Shown: positions 27,783 through 37,695, counted from the stretch's first letter. The stretch is DNA of 64,000 nucleotides from Cognatundibacterium luofuense (GCF_018139685.1 NZ_JAGSPN010000007.1:62001-126000); one strand, 5' to 3'. Translations and numbers: made by a program. Notes: generated from the sequence alone by a model not told the origin.

Positions 27783-28742
27783 TTATTTTTTCGCCAGAAT
27801 ATTCCGGATCGTTGCAGCCAGTTCTTCCGCAACAAATTTAGCGACATATGCGTCAGCGCCAACCGCACGAATATGTTCTTCGTTAGTAGATCCGGACAGC
27901 GACGAGTGAATAATCACCGGCAAGGACTTGTAACGGTCATCCTGCTTGATCTTACGCGTCAGCGTGAAGCCATCCATTTCCGGCATTTCCAGATCCGTCA
28001 GCACCAGTGCGACTTTTTCACGCAATGGCTTACCTTCTGCTGCCGCACCGGCGGCAATCGCCTGCAATTTATCCCAGGCTTCTTTACCGGTTTTAGTCAT
28101 GATGAACGGTGCATGAATCGCACCCAGGGTTTGTTCGATCAGACTGCGTGCCACACCGGAGTCGTCCGCTGCCAGAATTACCGCTCCCGGATTCAGCTGC
28201 AATTTGCTACCGACAGATTCAGGATCAACATCTTTACCTTCCGGCGGCGCAATCTGACGCAGAATCTGTTCTACGTCGAGTACCTGTGCCAGACGGGTGT
28301 TTTCAGTATCACCATCCAGACGGGCAATACTGGTGACCAGACCGCCAACTGCGCTGTTTTCAGCCGACAACACCTGATTCCAGTCCAGACGCACAATTTC
28401 TTCCACCGATTCCACAGCAAACGCCTGCGTTGTACGGGCGTATTCCGTAACCAGCATAATATTCAGGCCAGTCTTCGGTTTGCAGCCAACCACTGAAGGT
28501 AAGTCCACAACCGGAATAATCTGTCCGCGCAGATTCACCACGCCCAGCATATGGGGCATAGAACCTGCAACTGCTGTAATCTCAGGCATCGCAACGATTT
28601 CGCGCACCTTGAACACGTTGATACCAAACAGTTCAGAACGGGTTTCCGAAGCATCCATGCCCAGTCTGAACAGCAGCAGTTCAAACTTATTTGAGCCGGT
28701 CAGATTGGTACGCTCATCGACTTCTTGTTGTACGGTGCTCAT
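27783..28742 (-). CDS. cheV: Chemotaxis coupling protein CheV
   Basis: Scaffold linking chemoreceptors to the CheA kinase, with a receiver domain for adaptation. The 319 residues show an N-terminal CheW-like domain (about 18-165; FKVREIVAMPEIT, MLGVVNLRGQIIPVVDLP) and a C-terminal receiver (about 185-312; AADDSGVARSLIEQTL, phospho-site VLTDLEMPEMDGF, switch lysine in YVAKF). It stands alone in this window with no other chemotaxis genes, as CheV genes often do. Confidence 0.94.
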   Translation of the reverse strand: MSTVQQEVDERTNLTGSNKFELLLFRLGMDASETRSELFGINVFKVREIVAMPEITAVAGSMPHMLGVVNLRGQIIPVVDLPSVVGCKPKTGLNIMLVTEYARTTQAFAVESVEEIVRLDWNQVLSAENSAVGGLVTSIARLDGDTENTRLAQVLDVEQILRQIAPPEGKDVDPESVGSKLQLNPGAVILAADDSGVARSLIEQTLGAIHAPFIMTKTGKEAWDKLQAIAAGAAAEGKPLREKVALVLTDLEMPEMDGFTLTRKIKQDDRYKSLPVIIHSSLSGSTNEEHIRAVGADAYVAKFVAEELAATIRNILAKK

Positions 28743-28904
28743 AAAGAATTTCCTATCTCAATTGAAAAGCAGTTTTTCCGGGCCCCAGCTATGTCAGCAC
28801 TCTGCAAATCTGCACAACTCCGATCGCGCCGCGCCGATGACATCATCTTAGATGACGAAAAGCAATGGGAACAAGATTAACTGTCAAAATACAGAAAGTT
28901 GATG

Positions 28905-30275
28905 TTATTTAACAATACGATAGCAAGGCTGATACGCTTTTCCGGGTAATTTCATACGGTGCTGAGCCACAAACGATGCCAGCAGCGTATCCATTCCTTC
29001 CATAATGTCAGCATCGCCGTGAATTTCAAATAATCCGTGCTGCTCAATGGCACGGATTCCCTGCGCTTTCACATTACCGGCAACAATCCCGGAAAACGCC
29101 CGGCGCAGTTGCGCTGCCAGCAAGTGTACCGGCTGATCACGCCGGATCGCCAGATTGCGCATGTTTTCATGCGAAGGTTCAAACGGACGCTGAAATTCCG
29201 GATCAATATGCAACAGCCAGTTAAAGTAGTACGCGTCCCCTCTTTGCTTCCGGAATTCACGTACACGACGGATACCGTCCACCACTGCGCTGGCGACCTG
29301 CTCAGGATTCTGAATAATGATCTGGTACCGTTTCTGCGCATCAGGTCCCAGCGTAGCGCCGATAAACTGATCAATCTGACGGAAATAGGCTTCCGCCGAA
29401 GCCGGACCGGTAAAGATCAGCGGGAATGGCAAGTCCTGATTTTCGGGATGCAACAGAATACCCAGCAAATACAGAATTTCTTCCGCTGTACCCGCACCGC
29501 CCGGAAACACAATCACGGCATGTCCGATGCGCACAAAGGCTTCGAGGCGCTTTTCAATGTCCGGCATAATGACCAGATCATTTACGATCGGATTCGGCGC
29601 TTCTGCGGCAATAATGCCAGGCTCTGTCAGCCCGATGTAGCGCCCTTGCCCGACACGCTGCTTTGCGTGACCGATAGTTGCGCCCTTCATCGGACCCTTC
29701 ATCGCTCCGGGACCACAGCCGGTACAAATATCCTGTCCGCGCAAGCCAAGCTGGTAACCAACCTGTTTGGTGTAGTCATATTCCTCACCCGAGATCGAAT
29801 GACCACCCCAGCACACCACCAGATTCGGGTTAACTTGCGGCTGCAATAAATTGGCATTGCGCAGAATATGAAATACCGCGTTGGTCACACCCTCACTATC
29901 ACTGAGATCAAATTGCGGATTGGAAGTAATGTCTGCATGAATAAACAGAATATCGCGCAGCACCGCAAATAAATGCTCCTGAATCCCCTTAATCATCACA
30001 CCATCAACAAAGGCCTTTGCCGGTGCATTCTTGACTTCCAGCTTAATGCCGCGCTCACGCTGGATGATATTGACTTCAAAATTCTTATAGCGTTCCAGCA
30101 ATTCTTTGCCGTCATCCAGACCACTGCCGGTATTTAACACTGCCAGCGCGCAATTTCTGAATACCATGTACAAACCACCATGACTGCTGTCGAGCAGTTT
30201 TCCAACCTCTGCTTTCGACAACACCTCCATCCGGCCTTCCGGCGAGATGACACTGTCGATTGTTGCGTATTCCAT
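28905..30275 (-). CDS. ppnN: Pyrimidine/purine nucleotide 5'-monophosphate nucleosidase PpnN
   Basis: Cleaves nucleoside monophosphates to base and ribose 5-phosphate; the E. coli enzyme (YgdH) is activated by (p)ppGpp. The 456 residues show the long-form architecture: an N-terminal regulatory domain (about 1-130), a central LOG/Rossmann domain with CTGCGPGAMKGPMKGATIGH and VIVFPGGAGTAEEILYLLGI (about 175-285), and a C-terminal domain. The two motifs hold the catalytic arginine/glutamate region of LOG family enzymes. It faces away from the tRNA-fMet gene. A (p)ppGpp-synthetase-like gene lies 13 kb away but no link is shown. Confidence 0.93.
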   Translation of the reverse strand: MEYATIDSVISPEGRMEVLSKAEVGKLLDSSHGGLYMVFRNCALAVLNTGSGLDDGKELLERYKNFEVNIIQRERGIKLEVKNAPAKAFVDGVMIKGIQEHLFAVLRDILFIHADITSNPQFDLSDSEGVTNAVFHILRNANLLQPQVNPNLVVCWGGHSISGEEYDYTKQVGYQLGLRGQDICTGCGPGAMKGPMKGATIGHAKQRVGQGRYIGLTEPGIIAAEAPNPIVNDLVIMPDIEKRLEAFVRIGHAVIVFPGGAGTAEEILYLLGILLHPENQDLPFPLIFTGPASAEAYFRQIDQFIGATLGPDAQKRYQIIIQNPEQVASAVVDGIRRVREFRKQRGDAYYFNWLLHIDPEFQRPFEPSHENMRNLAIRRDQPVHLLAAQLRRAFSGIVAGNVKAQGIRAIEQHGLFEIHGDADIMEGMDTLLASFVAQHRMKLPGKAYQPCYRIVK

Positions 30276-30430
30276 ACCATTCTCCTTCAGTGACCAGCAG
30301 ACTGTTTTTCAGCATGCGCCTGCCTGTTTGCCCATTATGCACACAACTTTCCCGCACGGAAGCTTGTCACAGAGAAATCATGCAATTTTTTACATCCTGT
30401 TTAATTTTACGGAAAGTTCATCCCCAGCCC

Positions 30431-30459
30431 TTGCAAATCACCGGATGGCTCTATATAAT
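30431..30459 (+). promoter_or_regulatory. Promoter of tRNA-fMet
   Basis: TTGCAA (30431-30436), a 17-base spacer, and TATAAT (30454-30459), ending 14 bases before the tRNA. This is a near-consensus sigma-70 promoter. Confidence 0.85.
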
Positions 30460-30473
30460 TCATGCCTCTCAGA

Positions 30474-32067
<1,594 letters not shown>

Positions 32068-32096
<29 letters not shown>

Positions 32097-32256
32097 GATG
32101 ATTTGCGTTAGATTGCTTACAACTATTATCACGCAAATCGGCTTTCGGTTCCGACTCATTGCGCGACAACACATCGCTGGCAACGCGCTCGGCCAGCAGC
32201 CTGATCAGCTGCTGCCATGCTTGCGGATCTTTTGATTGAAGCATTATGTTATTCAA
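32068..32256 (-). CDS. Small protein overlapping the recombinase start
   Basis: Unrecognised 62-residue frame (ATG at 32256, alternative at 32244), overlapping the recombinase start by 29 bases in another frame. The N-terminal part SKDPQAWQQLIRLLAERVAS looks like an amphipathic helix; the rest is polar. Position directly before the recombinase suggests translational coupling or a small accessory factor. The ribosome binding site is weak, so this could be a spurious frame. Confidence 0.45.
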
Positions 32257-32280
32257 TATAGCCTAAAACCCGAAGCCCGC

Positions 32281-32430
32281 TCAGGCCAACGACTCAGCCA
32301 CGATGGCCGCCACAACACCGGCATCCACCCCCAGCGTTCTGGCCACCTCGGCAAACCGAGAAACATTGTCCCGGCCCGGCGCATACGTCTCCTGATACGC
32401 CTGCAGAATTTTGTTCTTCGATACAATCAT
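32281..32430 (-). CDS. Small HTH-like phage protein (49 residues)
   Basis: Translation from the ATG at 32430 gives 49 residues starting MIVSKNKILQAYQETYAPGR and ending VAAIVAESLA. GGAGGGCTAAG directly upstream is a strong ribosome binding site. The central RFAEVARTLGVDAGVVAAI looks like a helix-turn-helix core, so a small regulator or excision-directing factor is possible. It lies between the HTH gene at 32470 and the recombinase, a usual place for recombination directionality factors; that role is a guess. Confidence 0.65.
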   Translation of the reverse strand: MIVSKNKILQAYQETYAPGRDNVSRFAEVARTLGVDAGVVAAIVAESLA

Positions 32431-32469
32431 CTTAGCCCTCCCTTTGCGCATTAACAGTCAGATTTGCAC

Positions 32470-32721
32470 TCATGCCACCACCTCCCCCAAAAGAATCGAC
32501 TTAATCTCGCTCAGCCCCATCTCCGTCAGCTCACACACGCGCACCACCAGCGAAGCCCCCACCGGCAACCGGCCGTGGCGGATTTTGCTGATCACCGGCG
32601 GTGCCACCTCCAGCGCACGCGCCAGTGCTGCATCGTTTTTTAAACCCGTTTTCAACAACACCGCGTCCAGCAAATCATTACTACGCGCCGCATTCAGCTC
32701 AATCTCGTAAAACTTCTTCAT
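32470..32721 (-). CDS. Small HTH transcriptional regulator (phage)
   Basis: An 83-residue protein with a clear XRE-like helix-turn-helix: LLDAVLLKTGLKNDAALARA then LEVAPPVISKIRHGRLPVGA (about 17-60). Its short length and place at the distal end of the early operon suggest a Cro-like or excision control protein. The stop overlaps an ATG that opens a 12-codon frame leading into the ribosome binding site of the next gene, which may couple their translation. Confidence 0.8.
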   Translation of the reverse strand: MKKFYEIELNAARSNDLLDAVLLKTGLKNDAALARALEVAPPVISKIRHGRLPVGASLVVRVCELTEMGLSEIKSILLGEVVA

Positions 32722-32734
32722 AAAACACCTTTCT

Positions 32735-32902
32735 TTAATGAATTAATGGATTCACCGTTACACCACATGCACCAAACCGATCGTAGGCATCGTCAAACAC
32801 CGCACCAGACTCCGCCGCAATCGCAAAATAGTTGTACTCAGCATTCGCTGTTTTAACCGTCACCCGAAAACGCATCAGATAAGCCCTTTCACAAACGTTC
32901 AT
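32735..32902 (-). CDS. Small hypothetical phage protein
   Basis: Unrecognised, 55 residues from the ATG at 32902 (MNVCERAYLMRFRVTVKTAN), which has AGGTGAGG just upstream. An ATG at 32872 (MRFRVTV) after AAAGGG is also possible. It reads like a small alpha/beta protein (FRVTVKTANAEYNYFAIAAE, then AYDRFGACGVTVNPL). It overlaps or abuts the primase stop and belongs to the early operon. Confidence 0.6.
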   Translation of the reverse strand: MNVCERAYLMRFRVTVKTANAEYNYFAIAAESGAVFDDAYDRFGACGVTVNPLIH

Positions 32903-32906
32903 TGCC

Positions 32907-35582
32907 TCACCTTTCACGCTGAAACACCCAGCACTTCACCGCCGTCGAAGGTGCAGCCAGCGAAGACTGCCCACCCCGGATACCGCTGTTCACCACCTTC
33001 ACATCCACAAACTTCCGGCGGCTACTCGTCTTCAACACCTTCTTCAAATCGCGCAAAGGCGGCACCTGCTGCCGGCGCTCCGTCGCAACCTGTAAAAAAT
33101 GATTCAAATTGACAGCGATCAGGCTGGGATCGCGGGAATGATTCAGGACAGACATATCCCCGTTATCCAGGTAATCAAACGCCTCCCAGAATTCCTGCAC
33201 CAACACATGATCGTTATTGATGACTTGCTGCCGCTCCGCCGCCATGTCCGTGATCTGCTGCGTCAGCGCCACCTTTTGCGCATCCGATAAGCGAATCACC
33301 AGACACAAGGCATCCGCAATCGCCAGCATCTGCGCATGCGTCTCAGCAAGACGCGGCATCTTGATGTGCGGGCTTTGGCGCAACTGCTTCAGATACACCG
33401 GCGTTTTCTCGCGGATCACATCCAGAATCGCCTTTTCCCGCTTCGTCGCCGCCAAAATGAACCCCGACACGTTTTCCACCGACATATATTTCAACTGGTC
33501 AGCAGCCTCGCCGGATTCAGCAGTCTGGGTAGAACGGTCAAAGTACAGATGCACAATCCGCGACAAAATCGCCTCAGAAGCATTCACAGGATTGTTCTGG
33601 CTGATCACAATCGAGCCACGAAACGGCGGCTCGTAAGTCTCGTTACCACCCGTCGCCATACCCCGCGCACGGGTACTGCGGCCGTTGTAAGCGGTTTTCA
33701 GCTCATCCCAGTCAAACGACTTCACATGGCTTTTTTCATCGCCCATGCGCTCGCGGTCAGACTCAATCAGCACCACCGGCAGGCAAGACACCTGACTAAA
33801 GTTACGCGCACGCGCAGCCAGGCTGGATTTACTCGGATCAAAGCCCTCATAGCCATTGCGGCCAAACAGCTTCCACAGAAATTCGATCAGCGTGGACTTA
33901 CCCGCCCCCGCCTCGCCCACCACCTCCAGAAATGGATACGACGATTGCGCCGCACGGATCTGCTCTGCAAACAAAGAACCAAACCAGAACGTCAGTGCCG
34001 CCAGCCCTTTTGCACCAAAGGCCGTCCACAGCAAATTCACCCAGTCCGTGCGGTACTCATCCCGCGCGCGGTTAATCGTCAGATGCACCGATTTATTCAG
34101 CGACTTCAAAGACAACTTACCGATATCGAAAAAATCCTCGCCGTTAATATCCGTCAGCACACCATCCTTCACCGCCACATCGCCCAGCACATAACAACCG
34201 TGCTCGATGCTGTAGCCAATGTAATCAATGGTTTCCACACGCTGAATATTGAACAGCTGATCTGCCAGCAACCGGTCCAGCTGCGCACTGTTACCGCTGA
34301 ACATGGCACCCGCCGCCATACCCAGTAAGCGTTTCTTGAACTCCGCCGAGCTGGAAATCTGCGATGCCGTGAACGTGTTTTTCACCGCCGGGCCATCGTG
34401 CGGAAACTCCACCCGAAAGTAGTACCAGCTCTCACCCGTAATCAGGTTTTCCTGAAAATACAGCGCCCTCGGATTGCAATTCGCAATCTGGCGAATGGAA
34501 TGCGACTGAGCCAGCGCCGCCTCGCGCAAGGCCGCCTCAGACAGCGTGTTATGGTCGTCAGAATTGTCCTGCTCCAGACGCACCTTGTTGTACTGCTCCA
34601 GATCCAGCTTGAACCAGTACAAACGATGGGCAAAATCAAAATAAAACTCAGACTGATCGCCGCTCTGCATATACATCAGCATCGCTTTTTCTGCTGCGGT
34701 CTTCGCAATCAGCAATGCGCCGTGGTAGCGATAACGCTCGATGTCCTCTGCCGTCAGCGCCCCGCGCTGATGTGCATCATTCCAGTCCTGCTTACTCTTA
34801 CCCTTTTGCGGAATTTGCGCCGCCGCACACTCCCAGCCTGCCGCCCGTGCACGCTCTACATGCTTTTTGGTATAGGCACGGCCTGCACTGTCCCCATCCA
34901 GCGCCCACACCAAAAGGCATTCCTGCCCGCCGCGAGAAGCCTGCAGATACCGCAACGCCTCTTCCGGATAGTTATTGCAAGAAAGCAGCGCCACTGCCGC
35001 AATACCAACATGCATCAGCGCAATCGCATCAAAAATGCCTTCCACCAGCCAGATTTCATCCACAGCCTGCAGCACCACAGAATCCGGCTTCCACCAGGTG
35101 CCGTAATACTTCATACCAAACTGAAAATTGGCTTTTTTCTTACCAAAGCGGTGCGGCTGATCAATAATCCGCTCCCAGTAGCCATTACCCACCGGAAAAC
35201 GCACCGTAGCACTGCCTATCTTCAGTTCGCGGTCAAAGTACGATTCCTGCGTGTACATACCCTGCACTTTGGCCAGATCAAACCCACGGCCATGCTTCAT
35301 GTAGGCATCTGCCGCCGCATTGGGGTTATTGTTTTCCGGCGTCGGTTTGTACCGGTCAGACCAGTTATCAAACAAATCCGGATACAACTCTTTCACATGA
35401 AAAATCTCGCCACAGTTATTCAGGCGCCCGCAACGCAATACCCACGGATGATCTGCATTGGTGTACAGCTCTTTTTTCTTACACGAAGGGCACACACCAC
35501 CACGCAACATGCCACTGGCTTCCGGCTTAAACTTAAATTCCGATAACCGCTCGGTAATCTCTTTGTGAAGTGAAGAATCCAT
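32907..35582 (-). CDS. Phage primase-helicase (replication protein)
   Basis: Likely replication protein of the prophage, 891 residues. The N-terminus has a zinc-binding module (CPSCKKKELY...LRCGRLNNCGEIF, about 28-62), then a TOPRIM-type domain (EIWLVEGIFDAIALMH and VWALDGDSAGRAYTKKH, about 175-255). A C-terminal ATPase has Walker A VVGEAGAGKSTLIEFLW (about 555). P2 itself uses the rolling-circle protein A instead; this gene suggests a different replication strategy, as in P4-like alpha proteins and some Ralstonia/Burkholderia P2-like phages. No HUH-type nuclease gene is visible in the early region. Confidence 0.85.
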   Translation of the reverse strand: MDSSLHKEITERLSEFKFKPEASGMLRGGVCPSCKKKELYTNADHPWVLRCGRLNNCGEIFHVKELYPDLFDNWSDRYKPTPENNNPNAAADAYMKHGRGFDLAKVQGMYTQESYFDRELKIGSATVRFPVGNGYWERIIDQPHRFGKKKANFQFGMKYYGTWWKPDSVVLQAVDEIWLVEGIFDAIALMHVGIAAVALLSCNNYPEEALRYLQASRGGQECLLVWALDGDSAGRAYTKKHVERARAAGWECAAAQIPQKGKSKQDWNDAHQRGALTAEDIERYRYHGALLIAKTAAEKAMLMYMQSGDQSEFYFDFAHRLYWFKLDLEQYNKVRLEQDNSDDHNTLSEAALREAALAQSHSIRQIANCNPRALYFQENLITGESWYYFRVEFPHDGPAVKNTFTASQISSSAEFKKRLLGMAAGAMFSGNSAQLDRLLADQLFNIQRVETIDYIGYSIEHGCYVLGDVAVKDGVLTDINGEDFFDIGKLSLKSLNKSVHLTINRARDEYRTDWVNLLWTAFGAKGLAALTFWFGSLFAEQIRAAQSSYPFLEVVGEAGAGKSTLIEFLWKLFGRNGYEGFDPSKSSLAARARNFSQVSCLPVVLIESDRERMGDEKSHVKSFDWDELKTAYNGRSTRARGMATGGNETYEPPFRGSIVISQNNPVNASEAILSRIVHLYFDRSTQTAESGEAADQLKYMSVENVSGFILAATKREKAILDVIREKTPVYLKQLRQSPHIKMPRLAETHAQMLAIADALCLVIRLSDAQKVALTQQITDMAAERQQVINNDHVLVQEFWEAFDYLDNGDMSVLNHSRDPSLIAVNLNHFLQVATERRQQVPPLRDLKKVLKTSSRRKFVDVKVVNSGIRGGQSSLAAPSTAVKCWVFQRER

Positions 35583-35585
35583 TGT

Positions 35586-35873
35586 TTACTCGTTATCGCC
35601 CGCAGCGCGGCGCTTAAAATCAATCTGTCCCTGCACTGGCAAAGCAGCACCTGTTTTGCCTGCGTCACCCGCTTTGCCTGCCCTACCTGCCCCACCCGCC
35701 TTACCCAAACCCGCCACCCACAAATTGGCAGGCACCTTCCCACGCCAGCAATGCGCAATCATTGCCAGCGTTTGCTGTATCAAAGGAGAGGCACTCTCCA
35801 AAGGCGCTGCAATACGCAGTGCCACACGCACTTGCTCTAGTTCTTCGCGGCTGACAGGTGGCACAGGCATCAT
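35586..35873 (-). CDS. Early phage protein with collagen-like tract
   Basis: Unrecognised 95-residue protein. The N-terminal two thirds are helical (REELEQVRVALRIAAP, IQQTLAMIAHCWRGKVPAN). Near residues 57-76 a Gly-X-X run (GKAGGAGRAGKAGDAGKTGA) resembles a short collagen-like or flexible linker, and the C-terminus is basic. It overlaps the upstream gene by 3 bases and ends 3 bases before the primase start, so it is translated with the primase and may be a replication accessory protein. Confidence 0.7.
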   Translation of the reverse strand: MMPVPPVSREELEQVRVALRIAAPLESASPLIQQTLAMIAHCWRGKVPANLWVAGLGKAGGAGRAGKAGDAGKTGAALPVQGQIDFKRRAAGDNE

Positions 35874-36031
35874 GAATTTCCGTTACGGTGTGACGATAAT
35901 TCGCCGTTTTTCAAACGCGCCCGGTATTCCCGCTGACGCTGGGCGCCCGACTTGGCATGTGGCTTACGTGGGCGGCCACGCGGCCGCTTTTCAAACACAT
36001 CCAAAGTAAATTTGTCTTCCGGCTGCTTCAT
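35870..36031 (-). CDS. Small basic phage protein (53 residues)
   Basis: Translation from the ATG at 36031 gives 53 residues beginning MKQPEDKFTLDVFEKRPRGR, with an AT-hook-like KRPRGRPRK core and a basic helix SGAQRQREYRARLK, ending RNGNS before TGA. Its start overlaps the upstream stop, and its stop overlaps the start of the 35873 gene. The composition suggests DNA or RNA binding. Similar short KRGRP-plus-helix proteins are common in phage replication regions, but I cannot name it. Confidence 0.8.
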   Translation of the reverse strand: MKQPEDKFTLDVFEKRPRGRPRKPHAKSGAQRQREYRARLKNGELSSHRNGNS

Positions 36032-36186
36032 CACCACACCCCCGCCATACCGCCCAGGTCTTGCAACAGTTCACCCAGCACCAGTGCCGAATACACCGGC
36101 GTAATGTCCGGAAAACAATTGCGGCGGTGTATCTCCCTCACCAGGGCATCCGCCAGAAACACTCTCGATGTCAAAGACAAAGCCAT
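36031..36186 (-). CDS. Small hypothetical early phage protein
   Basis: Unrecognised. I chose the ATG at 36186 (MALSLTSRVFLADALVREIH, 51 residues) because GGAG lies at a proper distance. The frame is open to 36249 but that part contains no sensible start context. The sequence is amphipathic and helical (LADALVREIHRRN, ALVLGELLQDLGGMAGV). Stop and next start overlap (TGATG), so it is translationally coupled in the early operon. Confidence 0.65.
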   Translation of the reverse strand: MALSLTSRVFLADALVREIHRRNCFPDITPVYSALVLGELLQDLGGMAGVW

Positions 36187-36296
36187 CTGCAACTCCAAAA
36201 ATTGCGGGCAAAAAAAGCCCCTCACGCCTGAAAACAGGCATGTTGCCAATCAGAAAACGGGATTAAATGTTCAGTAAATCAGCGCGGTCAGCGTCG

Positions 36297-36557
36297 TTAT
36301 CCGACCGATAAATTCAGCGACAACTGATTCAGTGCAGTAGCCCGCACATGCTGAGAAATAGGAATACGCACATCGTAATTAGGCATGGCAGACAACGACA
36401 CCGTGCGCAACACCTCAAGGCCAGCCACAAACACATGGCCGCAATCTTCGTTATTGCAGCGGTAAGTAATCTCTTTAAACAATGGCGACATGGTGCGGCT
36501 TTTAATCGCGCGGACCGTCTGCGCACAATGCGGGCAAGGTAAACCAATCACTCTCAT
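36297..36557 (-). CDS. ogr: Ogr/Delta-family zinc-finger late-gene activator
   Basis: Small zinc-binding transcription activator that turns on P2-type late promoters through RNA polymerase alpha. In 86 residues the family signature is clear: CPHCAQTVRAIKSRTMSPLF, then the tyrosine and second pair in ITYRCNNEDCGHVFV (Cys-8, -11, about -33, -38), then the AGLEVLRTVS segment. It overlaps the upstream gene by ATGA. In P2 ogr follows gene D in the late region; here the gene lies in the early operon, as in phiCTX/RSA1-type relatives, so it is made before late transcription. Confidence 0.9.
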   Translation of the reverse strand: MRVIGLPCPHCAQTVRAIKSRTMSPLFKEITYRCNNEDCGHVFVAGLEVLRTVSLSAMPNYDVRIPISQHVRATALNQLSLNLSVG

Positions 36558-36742
36558 TCTGGATTCCTTTCAACAACATACAACGAACGCCCCCGGCCAG
36601 TAATCTGCTTAGACTGCCGGCGCAAACGCCGCTTCACCAACCACTCTGCCGCCTCATCAACCGAGCCCAGCCCCTGCTGCAAACGCACCTGCTCTAACAG
36701 TGCCAGCTCTTCGTCATTTACTACTATTGGATGAGAACGCAT
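36554..36742 (-). CDS. Small early phage protein upstream of ogr
   Basis: Unrecognised 62-residue protein starting MRSHPIVVNDEELALLEQVR. It has a helical N-terminal half (EELALLEQVRLQQGLGSVDEA) and a very basic segment (VKRRLRRQSKQITGR). The pattern of a short strand then two helices resembles ribbon-helix-helix regulators, but I am not certain. It is coupled to the Ogr-like gene by an ATGA overlap. Confidence 0.65.
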   Translation of the reverse strand: MRSHPIVVNDEELALLEQVRLQQGLGSVDEAAEWLVKRRLRRQSKQITGRGRSLYVVERNPE

Positions 36743-36770
36743 CTTTTCGGCTGCTCTTAAATGGCTTCAA

Positions 36771-36965
36771 TCACGCAGACCGATGTACTACGCTGTCATT
36801 ACCGCCTTCCAGCAATGCCTTTGCTTCACGCAGTGCCAGCTGGCGCAATAAGGTGGCCGTTTGTTCACCGTTGTAATTGGCAAGTGCCACAATCAGATCA
36901 TGCTCGTAATCATCAAACCGCAAGGTAACCCGGTGGTCACGTACACGTTTAGGATCTGGGTACAT
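36771..36965 (-). CDS. Ribbon-helix-helix-like early phage protein
   Basis: A 64-residue protein. The stretch VRDHRVTLRFDDYEHDLIVA followed by ALANYNGEQTATLLRQLALREA fits a beta strand plus two helices, as in Arc/MetJ-like regulators. It is 12 bases downstream of another protein of the same type (36978-37172). A role in early gene control is likely but not shown. Confidence 0.7.
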   Translation of the reverse strand: MYPDPKRVRDHRVTLRFDDYEHDLIVALANYNGEQTATLLRQLALREAKALLEGGNDSVVHRSA

Positions 36966-36977
36966 GGCGGCAACCTG

Positions 36978-37172
36978 TTATTTCTTAGGCTTGCGTTTAA
37001 AGTCTTCCAGACCACGCAAGTACATAGACCGCATAAAGGAGGAACGCGAGCGGTGCTCCGCCATCGCAAATTGATTAGCCTCGTCAAACTCTTCCGGCGA
37101 CAGGCTGATAGGGGTACGGATAGCCTTTTTGATCTTTGGCGCGCGGCCAAAATGGTGTGTTGGCAGAGACAT
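36978..37172 (-). CDS. Ribbon-helix-helix-like protein, first gene of the early operon
   Basis: A 64-residue protein whose IKKAIRTPISLSPEEFDEAN plus QFAMAEHRSRSSFMRSMYLR fits a strand-helix-helix (Arc/CopG-like) DNA-binding fold. Its start at 37172 overlaps the shared 16-base motif also found upstream of the 43619 gene. It is the first gene after the early promoter at 37206-37234. Its place opposite the repressor gene suits a Cox/Cro-like or Apl-like early regulator; this is inference. Confidence 0.7.
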   Translation of the reverse strand: MSLPTHHFGRAPKIKKAIRTPISLSPEEFDEANQFAMAEHRSRSSFMRSMYLRGLEDFKRKPKK

Positions 37173-37189
37173 AAGGTATCATTGTGTGA

Positions 37190-37252
37190 CGTTAGGGATA
37201 ACGCAATATTAGTGGTCAATTGACCGCATGTCAACAATATTTTGAATTCAAA
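37190..37252. promoter_or_regulatory. Early promoter and operator region between repressor and early operon
   Basis: Leftward promoter: TTGACA (37234-37229), 17-base spacer, TAATAT (37211-37206). The spacer contains the perfect palindrome GGTCAATTGACC (37214-37225). Two further symmetric sites flank it: CGTTA-GGGA-TAACG (37190-37203) and TTTGAATTCAAA (37241-37252), the latter running into the repressor start codon. A repressor on GGTCAATTGACC would block the early promoter, and the site overlapping its own start could give autoregulation. Confidence 0.8.
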
Positions 37253-37662
37253 TGACCGATTTTAATACGCGCCTCCGCGAGGTGAGGAAAAGTCGCGGCT
37301 TAAATCAAGCTGAATTTGCTGAACTGGGTGGCGTAAAGAAAGACGCTCAGATGAACTATGAAAATGGTTCCCGCAAACCGGACAGTGATTACCTGCAAGC
37401 AATCGCAAATGCGGGTATTGATGTGCAATATCTGCTGACCGGGCAGACAAGCACACAGGATTTAAGCAAAGATGAGAATGACCTCCTTGCTGGCTACAGA
37501 TCACTTGATCTGCGCGGCAAAGCAGGCGTACAGGCGCTAATTGGCGGGATGAATTCCGTCTCTACGCCTCAGAAAAACGTATTTCACGGTAACGTGGGCC
37601 AAGTCGTCCAAAACGACGTCACCGCCCCGCAAACCTTTAATTTCGGCGGCAAAAAGAGCTGA
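37252..37662 (+). CDS. Prophage repressor-like HTH protein
   Basis: Probable lysogeny repressor (C analogue), 136 residues. The N-terminus is an XRE-type HTH (about 5-62: NTRLREVRKSRGLNQAEFAE then GGVKKDAQMNYENGSRKPDS). A linker and a C-terminal tail with VFHGNVGQVVQND (about 114-126) follow instead of a LexA-like protease domain, so SOS self-cleavage is not expected. The FHGNVGQVV peptide recurs at the N-terminus of the 43619 product. It is transcribed rightward, divergent from the early operon. Confidence 0.85.
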   Translation: MTDFNTRLREVRKSRGLNQAEFAELGGVKKDAQMNYENGSRKPDSDYLQAIANAGIDVQYLLTGQTSTQDLSKDENDLLAGYRSLDLRGKAGVQALIGGMNSVSTPQKNVFHGNVGQVVQNDVTAPQTFNFGGKKS

Positions 37663-37695
37663 TTGTTGCAAACAACCTTTGGAGCATCAAATTGC

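Noticed and set aside
32236-32454. 72-codon plus-strand frame opposite the small phage genes
   Set aside because: The minus strand here has a small gene with a strong ribosome binding site in proper operon order; the plus frame has none.
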